From the NCBI GenBank assembly GCA_033065855.1, contig JAVXUO010002663.1:62001-126000 (forward strand): 64,000 nucleotides of DNA. Direction: 5' to 3'. The DNA is from Escallonia rubra (taxonomy: Eukaryota; Streptophyta; Magnoliopsida; Escalloniales; Escalloniaceae). Shown here in pieces: positions 10,584-21,373 of the stretch. Position numbers and translations under genes: made by a program. Positions within the stretch are counted from its first letter, which is position 1. Every line of letters begins with the position of its first letter. The notes beneath the pieces were generated by a model, which saw only the letters and a list, made by a program, of their open reading frames with translations, was not told the DNA's origin and searched no databases.

Positions 10584-13500
10584 ATGGCAAGATTAATCAG
10601 ATCTCTCTCTACTAACGTGACTAAGAGCCATACTAGTCCTAATAAAAATATTCATGAATTAAATATTGAGAGTATAGAAAAAGATTTGAACAATTGGTCT
10701 ATTCCTAAGGTTAATCCTTCTTCTCTTTATGTTAAACAATTTGAATTCAAGCAAACTTATTCCATTAAATCTGTTGAACAGACTATGGATATTTCAAAAG
10801 ACAATCAGTCTTTTCAATTATTTTCTAAATCTGCTTTGGAAAAACATAAGCGAAAATTTCGTTATGTTCATATTGGTCTTGTCCAGATAGGTATTACTTC
10901 CTTAACTAAGGAAGGTCTAGATACTCATGTTTGGGCTGCTCTTCGCGATGATCGACATCTAAGTTTTGATGATTCCCTCCTTGGAATGGTTGAAACTAGT
11001 CTCTGCAATGGTCCCATGTATTTTAATTGTTATCCTAATTTCTCTGTTTCTCTTTCTGATCCTCATATTATGGATGTTCTTACTTTGGATATTAAAACTC
11101 AGAGATATAATATGAGACCGCAAGCCCAGAATTTAGTCCTTATATATCGAATTTATTATAAGGCCATATCTACTATTTGCCCAGCTTTCAAACAAATTGC
11201 TGACCCTGGCAAATTTGTTATTCTTTTCCAGTCTAATCCTGATAAAACCAATGTCATGCTACCTCGTCGAATTAAGTTCAATGAACTTACCCCTCCTGAA
11301 GATTGGATTATAGAAAACAAGGCTACTTATCGCCAAGTCAATCCCCAAAATACGCAGATTGACCATATCATTGAGACTCCTGAAGGAGATGTCAAGATTC
11401 GTTTCAGTCAACCAGAAACGTCTTCCCAAAATTACAAAATCCTTCATTCTGGCAGCTCTAGTCAAAGTGCTAGATATTCTTGTTCTTCTATTCATAGTCA
11501 AAATTTTCAATCTTGTCAAAACAGTGAATATCACTCTATTCCCCCTTCTAGATCAAGTAGAGATCCCAAAATTATCTTTCAGGGTATCAGGAATAATAAT
11601 TCTTCTGTCCCAGAAACCATGTATACAGTTGAAACTCCTAGTGAGATGCCTTCCTCTTCTGGTCAAAATCAAAATAATTATAATCCCTCTGTTCATGATT
11701 TTGATCATAATGTCCTTGTTATTGAAGATTTTCAAATCGATCATAAGAAACTCAATGATGAATTCTATGCTAAACATAATCGCACCAATCGTGCTTGGTA
11801 TCGCATCAGTTTTTCCACTGAGCAAAGAGCCCAATATAAAGAATTATTCTTCCAAACTCTCAAGGCGTATAAGACTTATTTTCCTTTCTTTGGATGGTTT
11901 TATTCTTATTGTCTTGATAATAATATTGAAATTCCAGAATATATGAATCCTCAAAAGCAAATCAATGTTTTCAAACGTATCACTCGTGAATGGTATATAT
12001 GGCCAACTCATGAGAAACAGGAAAGCATCCATCCCCCTTTCAATAAATTTGCCATGAAAGGAGACATGAATTCCAATTTCCTCGCTGCTCCTTTAAAACA
12101 TATAGTTGATACCAGTACTTCCAACCACCTCAATTCTGTTACTGCTGGTGAGATTCAATCTTTAGCCGAACAATCCAATTACACTAATATTATTCTTAGT
12201 ACAATTGGAGAACAAACCACAAGAATTGAAGATACCATCTTTCAGGTCAAAGATGTTGTTTCTGATTTCTACAGCAAAATGCAACCTCCAAAAGGCATTA
12301 GTGATAATATCTTCGGCACTTCCCCTAGCTTTAATCTAGCTTCTTCCAGCTCCTCTGTTGTTAGAAATATTGAGCAACCCTTAATCAAACCTTCTATTGA
12401 CTTAGATAGCAGATTCAAATTAAATTCTGAAGAACCAAGTGGTGAATTCCTCAAAGAATTAATGTCTAAACTAGGACAAATTAAAACTCCTAAAGAGAAA
12501 TATCCTAAAGTTGAGACTTCTCAATCATCCCCTAAACATATCAATATGATAGGAGATATAGGGAGTGAGTCTGAGATTGAACCTGACAAACTAGAAAAGC
12601 AATTTATTACTGCTATTGGAGCTACTAATTCAAGACCTCCTCTTAGAAATTACTACACCAGACCTACCTCTGTAGATATGCAATTAGAAGAAAAGAATTT
12701 TTCTAATCCATCATCCTTTAATGGATCTTCTATCTATGAATGAAATTTAGATGGAATGACTGACTACCAGGTCATCACTCTTCTACAACATATGCTTATG
12801 GCGGCCAATAGTGCCCGTAACCGTAATCTCGGAGAAAGTGAAGCCGTTATAGCCCGTTAATCTCATTGCTGGTTTTACTGGCCAACTTCGTGGTTGGTGG
12901 GATTTTTATCTTACCCCCACTGATCAGAATAATATTCTGAATTCTATTAAAATTGAACCTAATGGTAACCCCATTTTAATCAATGAACAACCTCTTTCTG
13001 ATGCTGTTACTACTTTGGTCACAGCCATCACTAAGCATTTTATAGGCAACGCTAGTACTGTTCTTGAAAGAGGCAGAGAACTCCTTATTAATCTTAGGTG
13101 TCCTACCCTCACTCATTTCAGATGGTACAAGGATGTCTTCCTGTCCAAATTATATCAGAGAAGTGATGCCCAGCAAGATTTCTGGAAAGAAAGATTTATT
13201 GCTGGTCTTCCAAACCTTTTTAGTGAAAGAGTTAGGACTAGGATTAGGAATAAGCATAATGGTGCTTTACCTTTCTCCCTCTATACTTTTGGAGAGTTAA
13301 TTAGCGAAATATGCGCTGAAGGCCTAGTTTTATGTAATGATATCAAATTAAAAAATCAGCTCAAAAAAGAACATAAATCTGGACGAACTGAGCTTGGACA
13401 ATTTTGTTATCAATTTGGTTATGACACCCTTTCCGTTCCTAATTACGGAACAAAAGAAAAGGTCTCCAAAACTAGAAAACCTTTTAGAAAACCTAAATTT

Positions 13501-16230
13501 TCTAAAAAATACAGAAAAGAAGAATCGTCCAGATCCTTTAAAAGATCTTCAAAAAGAAAATCTTTTCCTAAATCCAAAGTTATTTGCCATAAATGCGGCA
13601 AGCCTGGCCATTATGCCAACAAATGTTACACCAAACAAAAGATCAATGAGCTCATCATTGATGAAGACCTGAGGAAACAATTAAATGAAATCCTCTTAAA
13701 TCCTTCAGATTCTGAAGACAATCATTCCTTGGAACTTAACAACATTGATGGAGACATCAACAGCTCCTGCAGCTCTTCTAACCATAGTTCTGACCATGAA
13801 GACACCTGTCATGATTGCAATAGTAAAACTGATTACTATAAAGCAATCCTTGATATGAATGGTTTAAGTATTAATGTCATTACCTCTGAAGAATCCATTA
13901 TCCTTGATCTTCTTGACAAAATTGATGATCCTGAAAAGAAGAAACAAGTTATTTTTAAATATCTTCATGGAAAACAAAGCCCTCCTACTCCTAATGACTC
14001 TAAACAAATCCCTATTATAGGAAATACTTTTAATTTTTTTACTGTTATGGACAGACTCCAAACTATAGAACCCAAAGGTCCTACCATCCAAGACCTTCAA
14101 GGAGAAATTCTTTCACTCAAAAGAGATGTTAAGACCCTCTCCACCAGAATTTCCCTCTTAGAACTTCATAATATTGAAGAAGTCAAAAGTGAAGAAGAAG
14201 AAGAAATTTATCTTGATGACAATAATAATAGGCTTAAAATCAATCCTGATATTATTAATGACACCAAGATCCCTAGTCCTTCTAAGGAACAGGAAATTCT
14301 CAGCATTGACAGAGTTATCTTCCAAAAATGGTATGTCAGTATCAAAATTGTTATCAGTAAAGACTTCACTTTTGAGGGAATAGCCCTTATTGATTCTGGT
14401 GCTGACCTGAATTGCATCAAGGAAGGCCTTGTCCCTACTAAGTATTGTGAAACCACCAGACAAGCCCTTACCACTGCTAACAACGGCAGGATGAAAATTA
14501 ATTATAAAATTTCTGAATCTTGGGTTTGCAATGATGGTATCTGCCTAAAAACCCACTTTATTGTTGTTCGTGGCTTAAGCCAATCCATTATTCTAGGCAC
14601 TCTTTTTCTCTCCCTTCTTAATCCCATGACTATTGATCATAAAGGCATTCACTCAAAAGCTTTAGATCATGACATATGCTTTAAATTTATCAATCCGCCT
14701 CAAGAACAGATCATCCATTCCCTTAAGAAAGAACTTATCTTTAGGCAAAATCAAATTTGCTTTCTTAATGAGGATCTAAAGTTCCAAAAGATTAATAGGT
14801 ATTTAGATCAAGAAAAAGAAAGAATCCGTAACTTTCAAAGGACTATTGAGTCCGAAATTTGTGCTGAAGTTCCTAATGAATTCTGACATCGCAAGCAACA
14901 TATTATTAATCTTCCCTATGAACCCGATTTCAATGAAAGAGATATTCCCACCAAGGCTCGCCCTATTCAAATGAGTCAAGAACTCCTTAATCATTGCAAG
15001 AAGGAAATACAAGATTTATTAGATAAAAGGCTCATTCGAAAAAGTTACTCTCCTTGGAGCTGCCCGGCCTTTTATGTCAACAAACAAGCTGAAAAGGAAC
15101 GTGGTGTTCCCCGGTTAGTTATCAACTACAAACCGCTTAATAAAGCTTTAAGATGGATTAGGTATCCCATCCCTAATAAGAAAGATTTACTAAATAGACT
15201 TAGTCAAGCCGCTATTTTTTCCAAATTTGACATGAAGTCTGGATTTTGGCAAATTCAAGTTAATGAAAAGGACCGCTATAAAACTGCTTTTACAGTTCCT
15301 TTTGGGCATTTTGAATGGAATGTCATGCCCTTTGGACTAAAAAATGCCCCTTCTGAATTCCAAATCATGAATGATATTTTCAATCCTTATATGGATTTCT
15401 CAATTGTCTACATTGATGATGTCCTCATCTATTCTCAGACCATTGATCAGCATTGGAAGCATTTAAATACTTTTCTTAAAATTATTAAGCATAATGGTCT
15501 TGCTGTTTCTGCCAAGAAAATTTGTCTCTTCCAAACAAAAATTAGATTTCTTGGCCACAATATTGAAAAGGGATCTATTATCCCTATTGATAGATCTGTT
15601 GAATTTGCTTCAAAATTTCCTGATGAAATTAGAGAAAAAACCCAACTTCAGAGGTTTCTTGGTAGTCTCAACTATATCGTTGACTTCTATCAGGATCTAT
15701 ACAAAGATACTAAAGTCCTGTATCAAAGACTCCAAAAGAATCCTCAACCTTGGACTATTGTCCACACTCAAGCAATTCGCAGAATTAAGCTTAGAGCCAA
15801 AACTTTACCTTGTCTTTGCCTCCCTCTTCCTGAAGCTTTCAAAATAGTTGAAACTGATGCTTCAGATATCGGTTATGGTGGTATCTTAAAACAGAAAGTT
15901 GACGGTAAGGAACAATTAGTTCGTTTTACTTCCGGACATTGGAATAATGCTCAACAAAATTACTCTACTATAAAGAAAGAAATTCTTTCTATAGTTAATT
16001 GTATTCTCAAATTTGAAAGAGATCTTTTAAATCAAGAATTTTTACTACGGATTGATTGTAAAGCTGCTAAAGATGTTCTGGAAAAAGATGTCAAAAATAT
16101 TGCTTCAAAATAGATTTTTGCCAGATGGCAGGCCCTACTTTCATCTTTTGACTTCAAGATTGATTTTATTAAATGAGAAGATAATTCTCTTCCTGATTTC
16201 TTGACTCGAGAATTTTTGCAGGGAAAATGA
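10584..16230 (+). pseudogene. Florendovirus-like ORF1 polyprotein (MP, CP, protease, RT, RNase H), disrupted
   Basis: Starts at the ATG at 10584, about 16 nt after the remnant of the primer site. Order: a 30K-type movement protein region (within about 10840-11310), a linker, the capsid region (about 12850-13700) with a CCHC zinc knuckle (CHKCGKPGHYANKC, from 13591), a coiled-coil-like acidic stretch (about 14090-14220), a retropepsin-type protease (DSGA near 14392), reverse transcriptase (YIDD near 15409) and RNase H (TDAS near 15853). Breaks: TGA 12741-12743, a frameshift near 12857, TGA 14884-14886, TAG 16111-16113 and TGA 16174-16176; the proper end is the TGA at 16228-16230. Family knowledge supplies the function; the sequence shows the motifs. 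Confidence 0.93.
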
Positions 16231-17501
16231 CTCCTCCTAGGGCTTCTTCCCAAAAGTCAGGCAAAGGACTCCTACCTCGTCCTAACCGATACAATTTGAG
16301 GAAATCAATTGGTTCTTCTTCCTCACAAACCAATCAAGAAGCAATGCTTGGAAATTTTGAGAATTCTGGCTACAATGCTCATGCCCATTGTCCTGATATC
16401 ATCCAAATTGAGGATGAGGAACAAGATCTCTCACCTCTTGAGGTGGCAAATAATTATCTTACTAATGGTTGGGCCTACCCCCAGAAGGCCTCCGGTAAAT
16501 CCAGAGACTACTATGAAGAAATTCTTCGTTTAACAAAATCAGTTGTCCTTACTCATAATTTTGAGAAACCTCCTCGTCATTCTTCCAGAAATATTGAACT
16601 TCCATTTCAATTTTCAAAAATAGAAATCCTGAAGTTCATCACCAAAAAATAATGGGGAATTGACCCCACCAGAATTAGGGAACTTCCACCTCACTTCTCC
16701 CCTCGCCATTTCAATTACTTTGACTATATTGATGCTTGGAACCACGTCCTCCTTTACCAGAACCCAAGTCATAAGCATTCTTGGTTTATTTTCTTTTCCC
16801 GTAATTTTGATGGAAATTTCCCAAATTGGATTGCGAATTGGTGGCTGAATTACGGACCGGATTTTGAGGAATGGCCCTCCACTCAGGTAACTGAAGCATA
16901 TCAATTATATGCCCCTATGGTTAAAGGATTACCTAAATTACAATTCATGGCAGACTTCAGTATTCCCTGGATTTTATGCTGGCAATACGCCATCCAGAAA
17001 AGTACCAATTCCTCACTTGAATATCCACCAACTCTGGTAAGACAATTTGGGTCAAAATGGTGGCCTAAGTTCGATGATAGTCATTGCAACATCGAAGCAG
17101 TCACGGAATTATTTCCTACCTTAAAGGCTGCTAGTACAAAATGGAAATCTTATCCTAAAACAAAGTCTCATGCCCTCCACTGTGAAGCAGAATTTTCCAA
17201 AAGGAAAAATGAAATTCTTTGCCGCCTCAGCAAAGAGAAACCTTTCCTAAATAAAAGGGAATTACTACAGGTTGTTACTTTTGAAATGCTAAAAATGAGT
17301 GAAGAAGACTATAATGCTGATTCTGACAATTCTGCCAACAGTACCAAAGAATCCAGCTCTGGCAAAGAAGGATCTGACGAACCAATAACAGACAATATGT
17401 CTACTGGACCAACAATAGACAATATGTCTACTAAGAGTGATACTCAGAAATCCACAAAAAATTTAAAATTAAAGCAAGTGGAGCATTTCCCTTCTTTGTG
17501 A
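16227..17501 (+). pseudogene. Florendovirus-like ORF2, unknown function, one stop
   Basis: The start ATG (16227-16229) overlaps the ORF1 stop as ATGA, an arrangement that favours re-initiation or coupled translation. The frame is open to the TGA at 17499-17501 (424 codons) except for a TAA at 16650-16652. The N-terminus is rich in Ser, Lys and Arg, the middle is rich in Trp and aromatic residues (about 16653-17060), and the C-terminus is acidic and Ser-rich with a short repeat (DNMST at about 17393 and 17423). Many Florendoviruses carry a second ORF in this place with no known role; I recognise no enzyme motif. Confidence 0.8.
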
Positions 17502-17830
17502 AGCAAAGCATAATACATGCATTTGCCTCCGACACATTGCTTTATGAAAAGCAAAAGCTGGTAATAATTATCACTTTATAAAAAGCAACAGCTATGACGC
17601 ATAATACATGCATCTGCCTCCGACATATTGCTTTATGAAAAAGCAAAAGCTGGTAATAATAAAGCAGAATATATGCTTTTCCTAAAGGTGACAAGAGGTT
17701 TGAACGACTCCATCCTTATCCAGGACACGCAACCTTTTTGTCGGTAACCAGTGTTACTTTTGAAAGTAACCAGGGTTTATGTTGAACCCTCTCTTTCCTT
17801 TTGCCTATTTATATCCTCCTTCTGCGTAAG
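17502..17830 (+). promoter_or_regulatory. Viral intergenic promoter region with duplicated enhancer-like unit
   Basis: Two copies of a roughly 61-bp unit begin at 17508 and 17599 (period 91) and share GCATAATACATGCAT and GCCTCCGACA. A TGACG word sits at 17595-17599, like the as-1 elements of caulimovirid promoters. A TATA box, TATTTATAT, is at 17806-17814. Position between the last ORF and the primer site fits the pregenomic-RNA promoter. Activity is inferred. Confidence 0.65.
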
Positions 17831-18048
17831 GAGAAGGCACGAAAAATTTTAGAGAGTATATCTCATTTAGCTCTAAGTGTGACCTCATATAGCTCTAAGT
17901 GTGACTTCTGGGTGTGCTCAAGTTTGTACTTTTAGTGTGCTTCCGCTTTCCCTCTGTAAGTATCTTGTTTAATGTTTAATAATATTCTCCTTTATTTTTC
18001 TGTCTATTAGTAGTGTCTTGTCTTATGTCTTATAATCTGGGTACTTAG
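17831..18048 (+). other. Viral leader up to the primer-binding site
   Basis: A non-coding stretch expected to be the start of the pregenomic RNA. It holds a short direct repeat (TAGCTCTAAGTGTGAC at about 17868 and 17896). No long ORF. Confidence 0.5.
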
Positions 18049-18056
18049 TGGTATCA
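18049..18056 (+). other. Truncated tRNA-Met primer-binding site at the viral right end
   Basis: TGGTATCA is the first eight bases of the TGGTATCAGAGC site used by caulimovirids to prime minus-strand synthesis. It runs directly into the (TA)n tract, so the integrated copy ends inside the site. Confidence 0.7.
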
Positions 18057-18079
18057 TATATATATATATATATATATAT
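18057..18079. repeat. (TA)n tract at the right viral junction
   Basis: Alternating TA directly after the truncated primer site; the partner of the tract at 10449-10466. Confidence 0.8.
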
Positions 18080-18550
18080 TTTATGTCAAACACCTCCATA
18101 CATGACTTATTTAGATTAAAATCAAATTTGACCACCTCAAAGTCAATCTTAAAAAGGCTCTAAACCACTGTGTAGATGGATTTTGTCGGCATTTGGAGTT
18201 GAAACATGTATTTTCTCGATACCAAAGTTGTTTGAAATATTTATCATGCGTCGGCCATTTTCTAAACTTGCAGTTTAAAACTATGGCCCATCTTGAAGAA
18301 TCGTTTCTTGTAGTTGCAATCTATGAGGAGAAGTAAATGTTCAAAAACCAATCAATCTATATCATATCATATCATAAAAATATATAATAGACGAATCATT
18401 GTGCGTTGTGAAGGCGAAAAATAAGCTTTTTGTATTGTTCTTTTTCTTTTCTACCCCTTTTAATTCTGTGACACGTCATCTCTTTTTACTTATGCGACAC
18501 GTCATCACGATTGTTTTGGTATCACGTTCTTTTTTCACTCCGACTTATTA

Positions 18551-18955
18551 AAGTCACACATGCATCATGACTCTTTATTTTAATTTATAATTAAAAAATT
18601 CGGAGGTTTTATTGGCATGATTTTTCTAAACTCTGTAAGAATAAAAAACTAATTCTGCACCTTCTAAAACTCTACATGTTCAATATACTAACATATAATG
18701 TCTTAATTTTCACTACTAACACGTCAAAACTACTTTAAAAACCTCAACTTTTTGAAGTCACACATGCATCATGACTCTTTATTATAATTTATTATTGAAA
18801 AATTTACAGGTATTATTGGCATAATTTTACTAAAATTTATAATAGTAGAAAACAAATTCTGCACATTCTAAAACTCTACATGTTCAATATAATAATATAT
18901 AATGTCTTAATTTTCACTACTAACACCTCAAAAGTACTTTAAAAAAAATCTAATA
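18551..18955. repeat. 204-bp tandem duplication in AT-rich DNA
   Basis: Copies start AAGTCACACATGCATCATGA at 18551 and 18755 and stay alignable to about 18955 with scattered differences. No coding content; origin unknown. Confidence 0.8.
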
Positions 18956-21109
18956 AATGTAAAATTTAATATCGTGTATGAAATCAAAGATAAATAATTC
19001 ATAAATAAAAATCTTTCAAAAACAACTTACAAAGTGATATGACTTAATTTTTAGAAATATTTTACATTTTTTTATATATTTTGAGTGTTTATTTTATTTT
19101 CTAAAAGTGTTTTTAAGATGTTAATAGTTAAGATTAATTCCTAATATGTTGATATATTGATTAGGTAGAGTTTAAAAATATGTACAATTGGTTTCTACAC
19201 ATATAAGGTAAACAAAAATTATGACAAAAATAGTTACAAATTTTTGAATAACAAAATAAAAGTAAAGAATCATGATGCATGTATAATTTTGATAAATATA
19301 AATAGAAATGGAAAAGGATTAAAAAAACAAACATGGTGATGTGTCGCAAAATTGACCTCAAATTCTAAATTGGGAATCATATACACCAAATCATGTATGA
19401 AATCAAAGATAAATAATTCACAAATAATTCATCGTAGAAGATGATCACGTGATCGAAACAAATATGATTTCACATTTATTGATTTCATCATAATCAAAAG
19501 AAACTCAAAAAAAGCTTAAAACTGATAATGTTCTGAAACAGTAAATATTGGATTAATTTCACATTTATTACCTTTGTGAAATACTGGTCGATGACGCACG
19601 ATAGTTAAAAATAATATTAAAAGAAAAATCATAAGGTTTTTTTAATTTTTAGTAATTATAGTATTATGATGTGATTGAGTAAATGATATGTCAAATGGAT
19701 AAAAAGTTTATTCACGTCTAGTTTATCGTAGAGATTGTGATTGAAGGGGCTGCATTAATGGCGTAGGTTTAAAAAATTTCCTTATATGTTCACTTACTTT
19801 ATGTTTTTGCTTTGTAAATTGTTAATTGAGTTCTAATTTTATGATATATTAGGTGATTAAGGTAATGCCTAAGTTCTAATAATTTCATTTATTATTAAGA
19901 GTATAAAGCAATTTTACATCCAGAATTATGAGTTATAATATTTATTTTTTAATTACTAATATTTTTCATATTTAAAGTTTATTTAAGTGCTACTAATCAT
20001 GTTAACTCCTAGTAATTTCAACATTTATTTTAATATATAATTTTGTCTCTCATCTTTTTATATTTTTTTCTTATTTAGAATTTTTTTCTCGAGTGAAAGT
20101 AAAAGTACAAAACTTTTTTCTTATTTTGTTCTCGTTAAATTTTTGGTTCTTATAATTAAATACCAATAATTTAGTTTATGAATTAAGTATGATATAAAAA
20201 ATTCTCCAACTTATGAGCTATATCATTTATTTCGATATATAATTTTGTCTCTCATGTTTTTACATTACTTCTTGGTTAGAGTTTTTTTGAAAGCGTGAGT
20301 AATCTAATTAAATCTTATACGTTATTTATTAATGACGCAAAGTACTTATGACTTGATACTTATATTTAATTTTCTTTTCTTATTTTTTTTCTTTTACATT
20401 TAAAAGGAGTATATGATTTCAGTTTGAGAGATTGAGGTATTTTAACTAAATATTAATTGGTGAAAGGGAACTTCTATTTTGGCATTTTAATGATTTTTTG
20501 AACATTAAGTCAAATAAGGGGAGATTCTTTTTCTTTGCATTTGTTAGGTGTATATGATCTTCATTTTAAAGTTTGAGCTCCCTAGGTAAAACTAATTTCT
20601 TAAATTAACATTTATTTTGATATTTTGACGTATTTTAAAAAAATTAATCATTTTTGGTTTGTATATTGCTTCTGTAAACTGAAAAAAAATATTTTTATTT
20701 GTGAATATAATCTTTAGTTTCATATATTATTGTGGTTGAGTTATTTATTTATTTAAAGTGGTTTTAAAGTGTTAATAGTCAAAATCAAAGCCTAATACGT
20801 AAATATTTGTTTATAGCATAAAGTTTTAAAAGTTTTACAATTGATTTTCTAGTTTTATAAGATTTACAAATATATACCAACAGATTTTTTAATAATAAAT
20901 CGTATTAAATAGTTAATAATTAGGGGATGATTTTAGTATTTTACCTTTGAAGATTTTATTTTGTTATTTAAATACTTCTGAAGTGTGAAAAGTTAAAATT
21001 AAGGTCTAAGATATGAGTATATTAATTGATTAGGTAAAGTTTTATGTAGAACGAGATTTCTAGTTTTACACGCTATAGAAAATTTGGGCAAATTAGACCT
21101 ATGACTTTT
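18956..21109. other. AT-rich intergenic DNA, no gene
   Basis: Very AT-rich with many T-runs. No ORF with domain signal on either strand. A stretch of about 39 bp near 19427-19466 resembles 9462-9500 in TPS intron 1. Nothing else is supported. Confidence 0.6.
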
Positions 21110-21373
21110 TTTTTTCTTTCCAACACACCCACATATACACACCTTAGAGCACACAATACACACATCAGCACACAACACATTCACATAATACACCTTCGCA
21201 TGCATACCTCCAAATTACACCCCCTCGCACGCGCGCGCTCGCGCACACACACACACACACTAGGGCATAACTCCCACATACACGGCTAGCTGCCATTACG
21301 GCAGCTGCTCCCTGTTCTTCGCACACACTAGAACCTGCAAACCCTTCATCTCACGCCCACTGCCTCACGGCAG
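21110..21373. repeat. ACACA-rich Gypsy LTR piece
   Basis: Shares the ACACA-rich texture and the CTGCCTCACGGCAGT motif with 3660-3925. It probably belongs to the same LTR as 24670-25565, split by the repeat that starts at about 21374. Confidence 0.45.

Larger units (their letters stand above)
10466..18056 (+). mobile_element. Endogenous caulimovirid (Florendovirus-like), near full-length
   Basis: One long polyprotein frame with movement protein, capsid with zinc knuckle, aspartic protease, reverse transcriptase and RNase H, followed by a second ORF and a promoter-like leader, is the plan of Florendovirus, a widespread group of endogenous plant pararetroviruses. There is no integrase and there are no LTRs. 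The block lies between (TA)n tracts. The right end stops at TGGTATCA (18049-18056), the start of the initiator-tRNA-Met primer site, while AGAGC at 10564-10568, just before ORF1, fits the rest of that site. So about 7.5 kb from 10564 to 18056 looks like one genome unit opened at the primer site. Lesions are few: five in ORF1 and one in ORF2. It cannot encode intact proteins as it stands. Confidence 0.9.

Noticed and set aside
11359-11946. 195-codon ORF in another frame of viral ORF1
   Set aside because: Overlaps the coding frame with clear movement-protein and linker sequence; Ile/Leu-rich content is typical of a shadow frame in AT-rich DNA.
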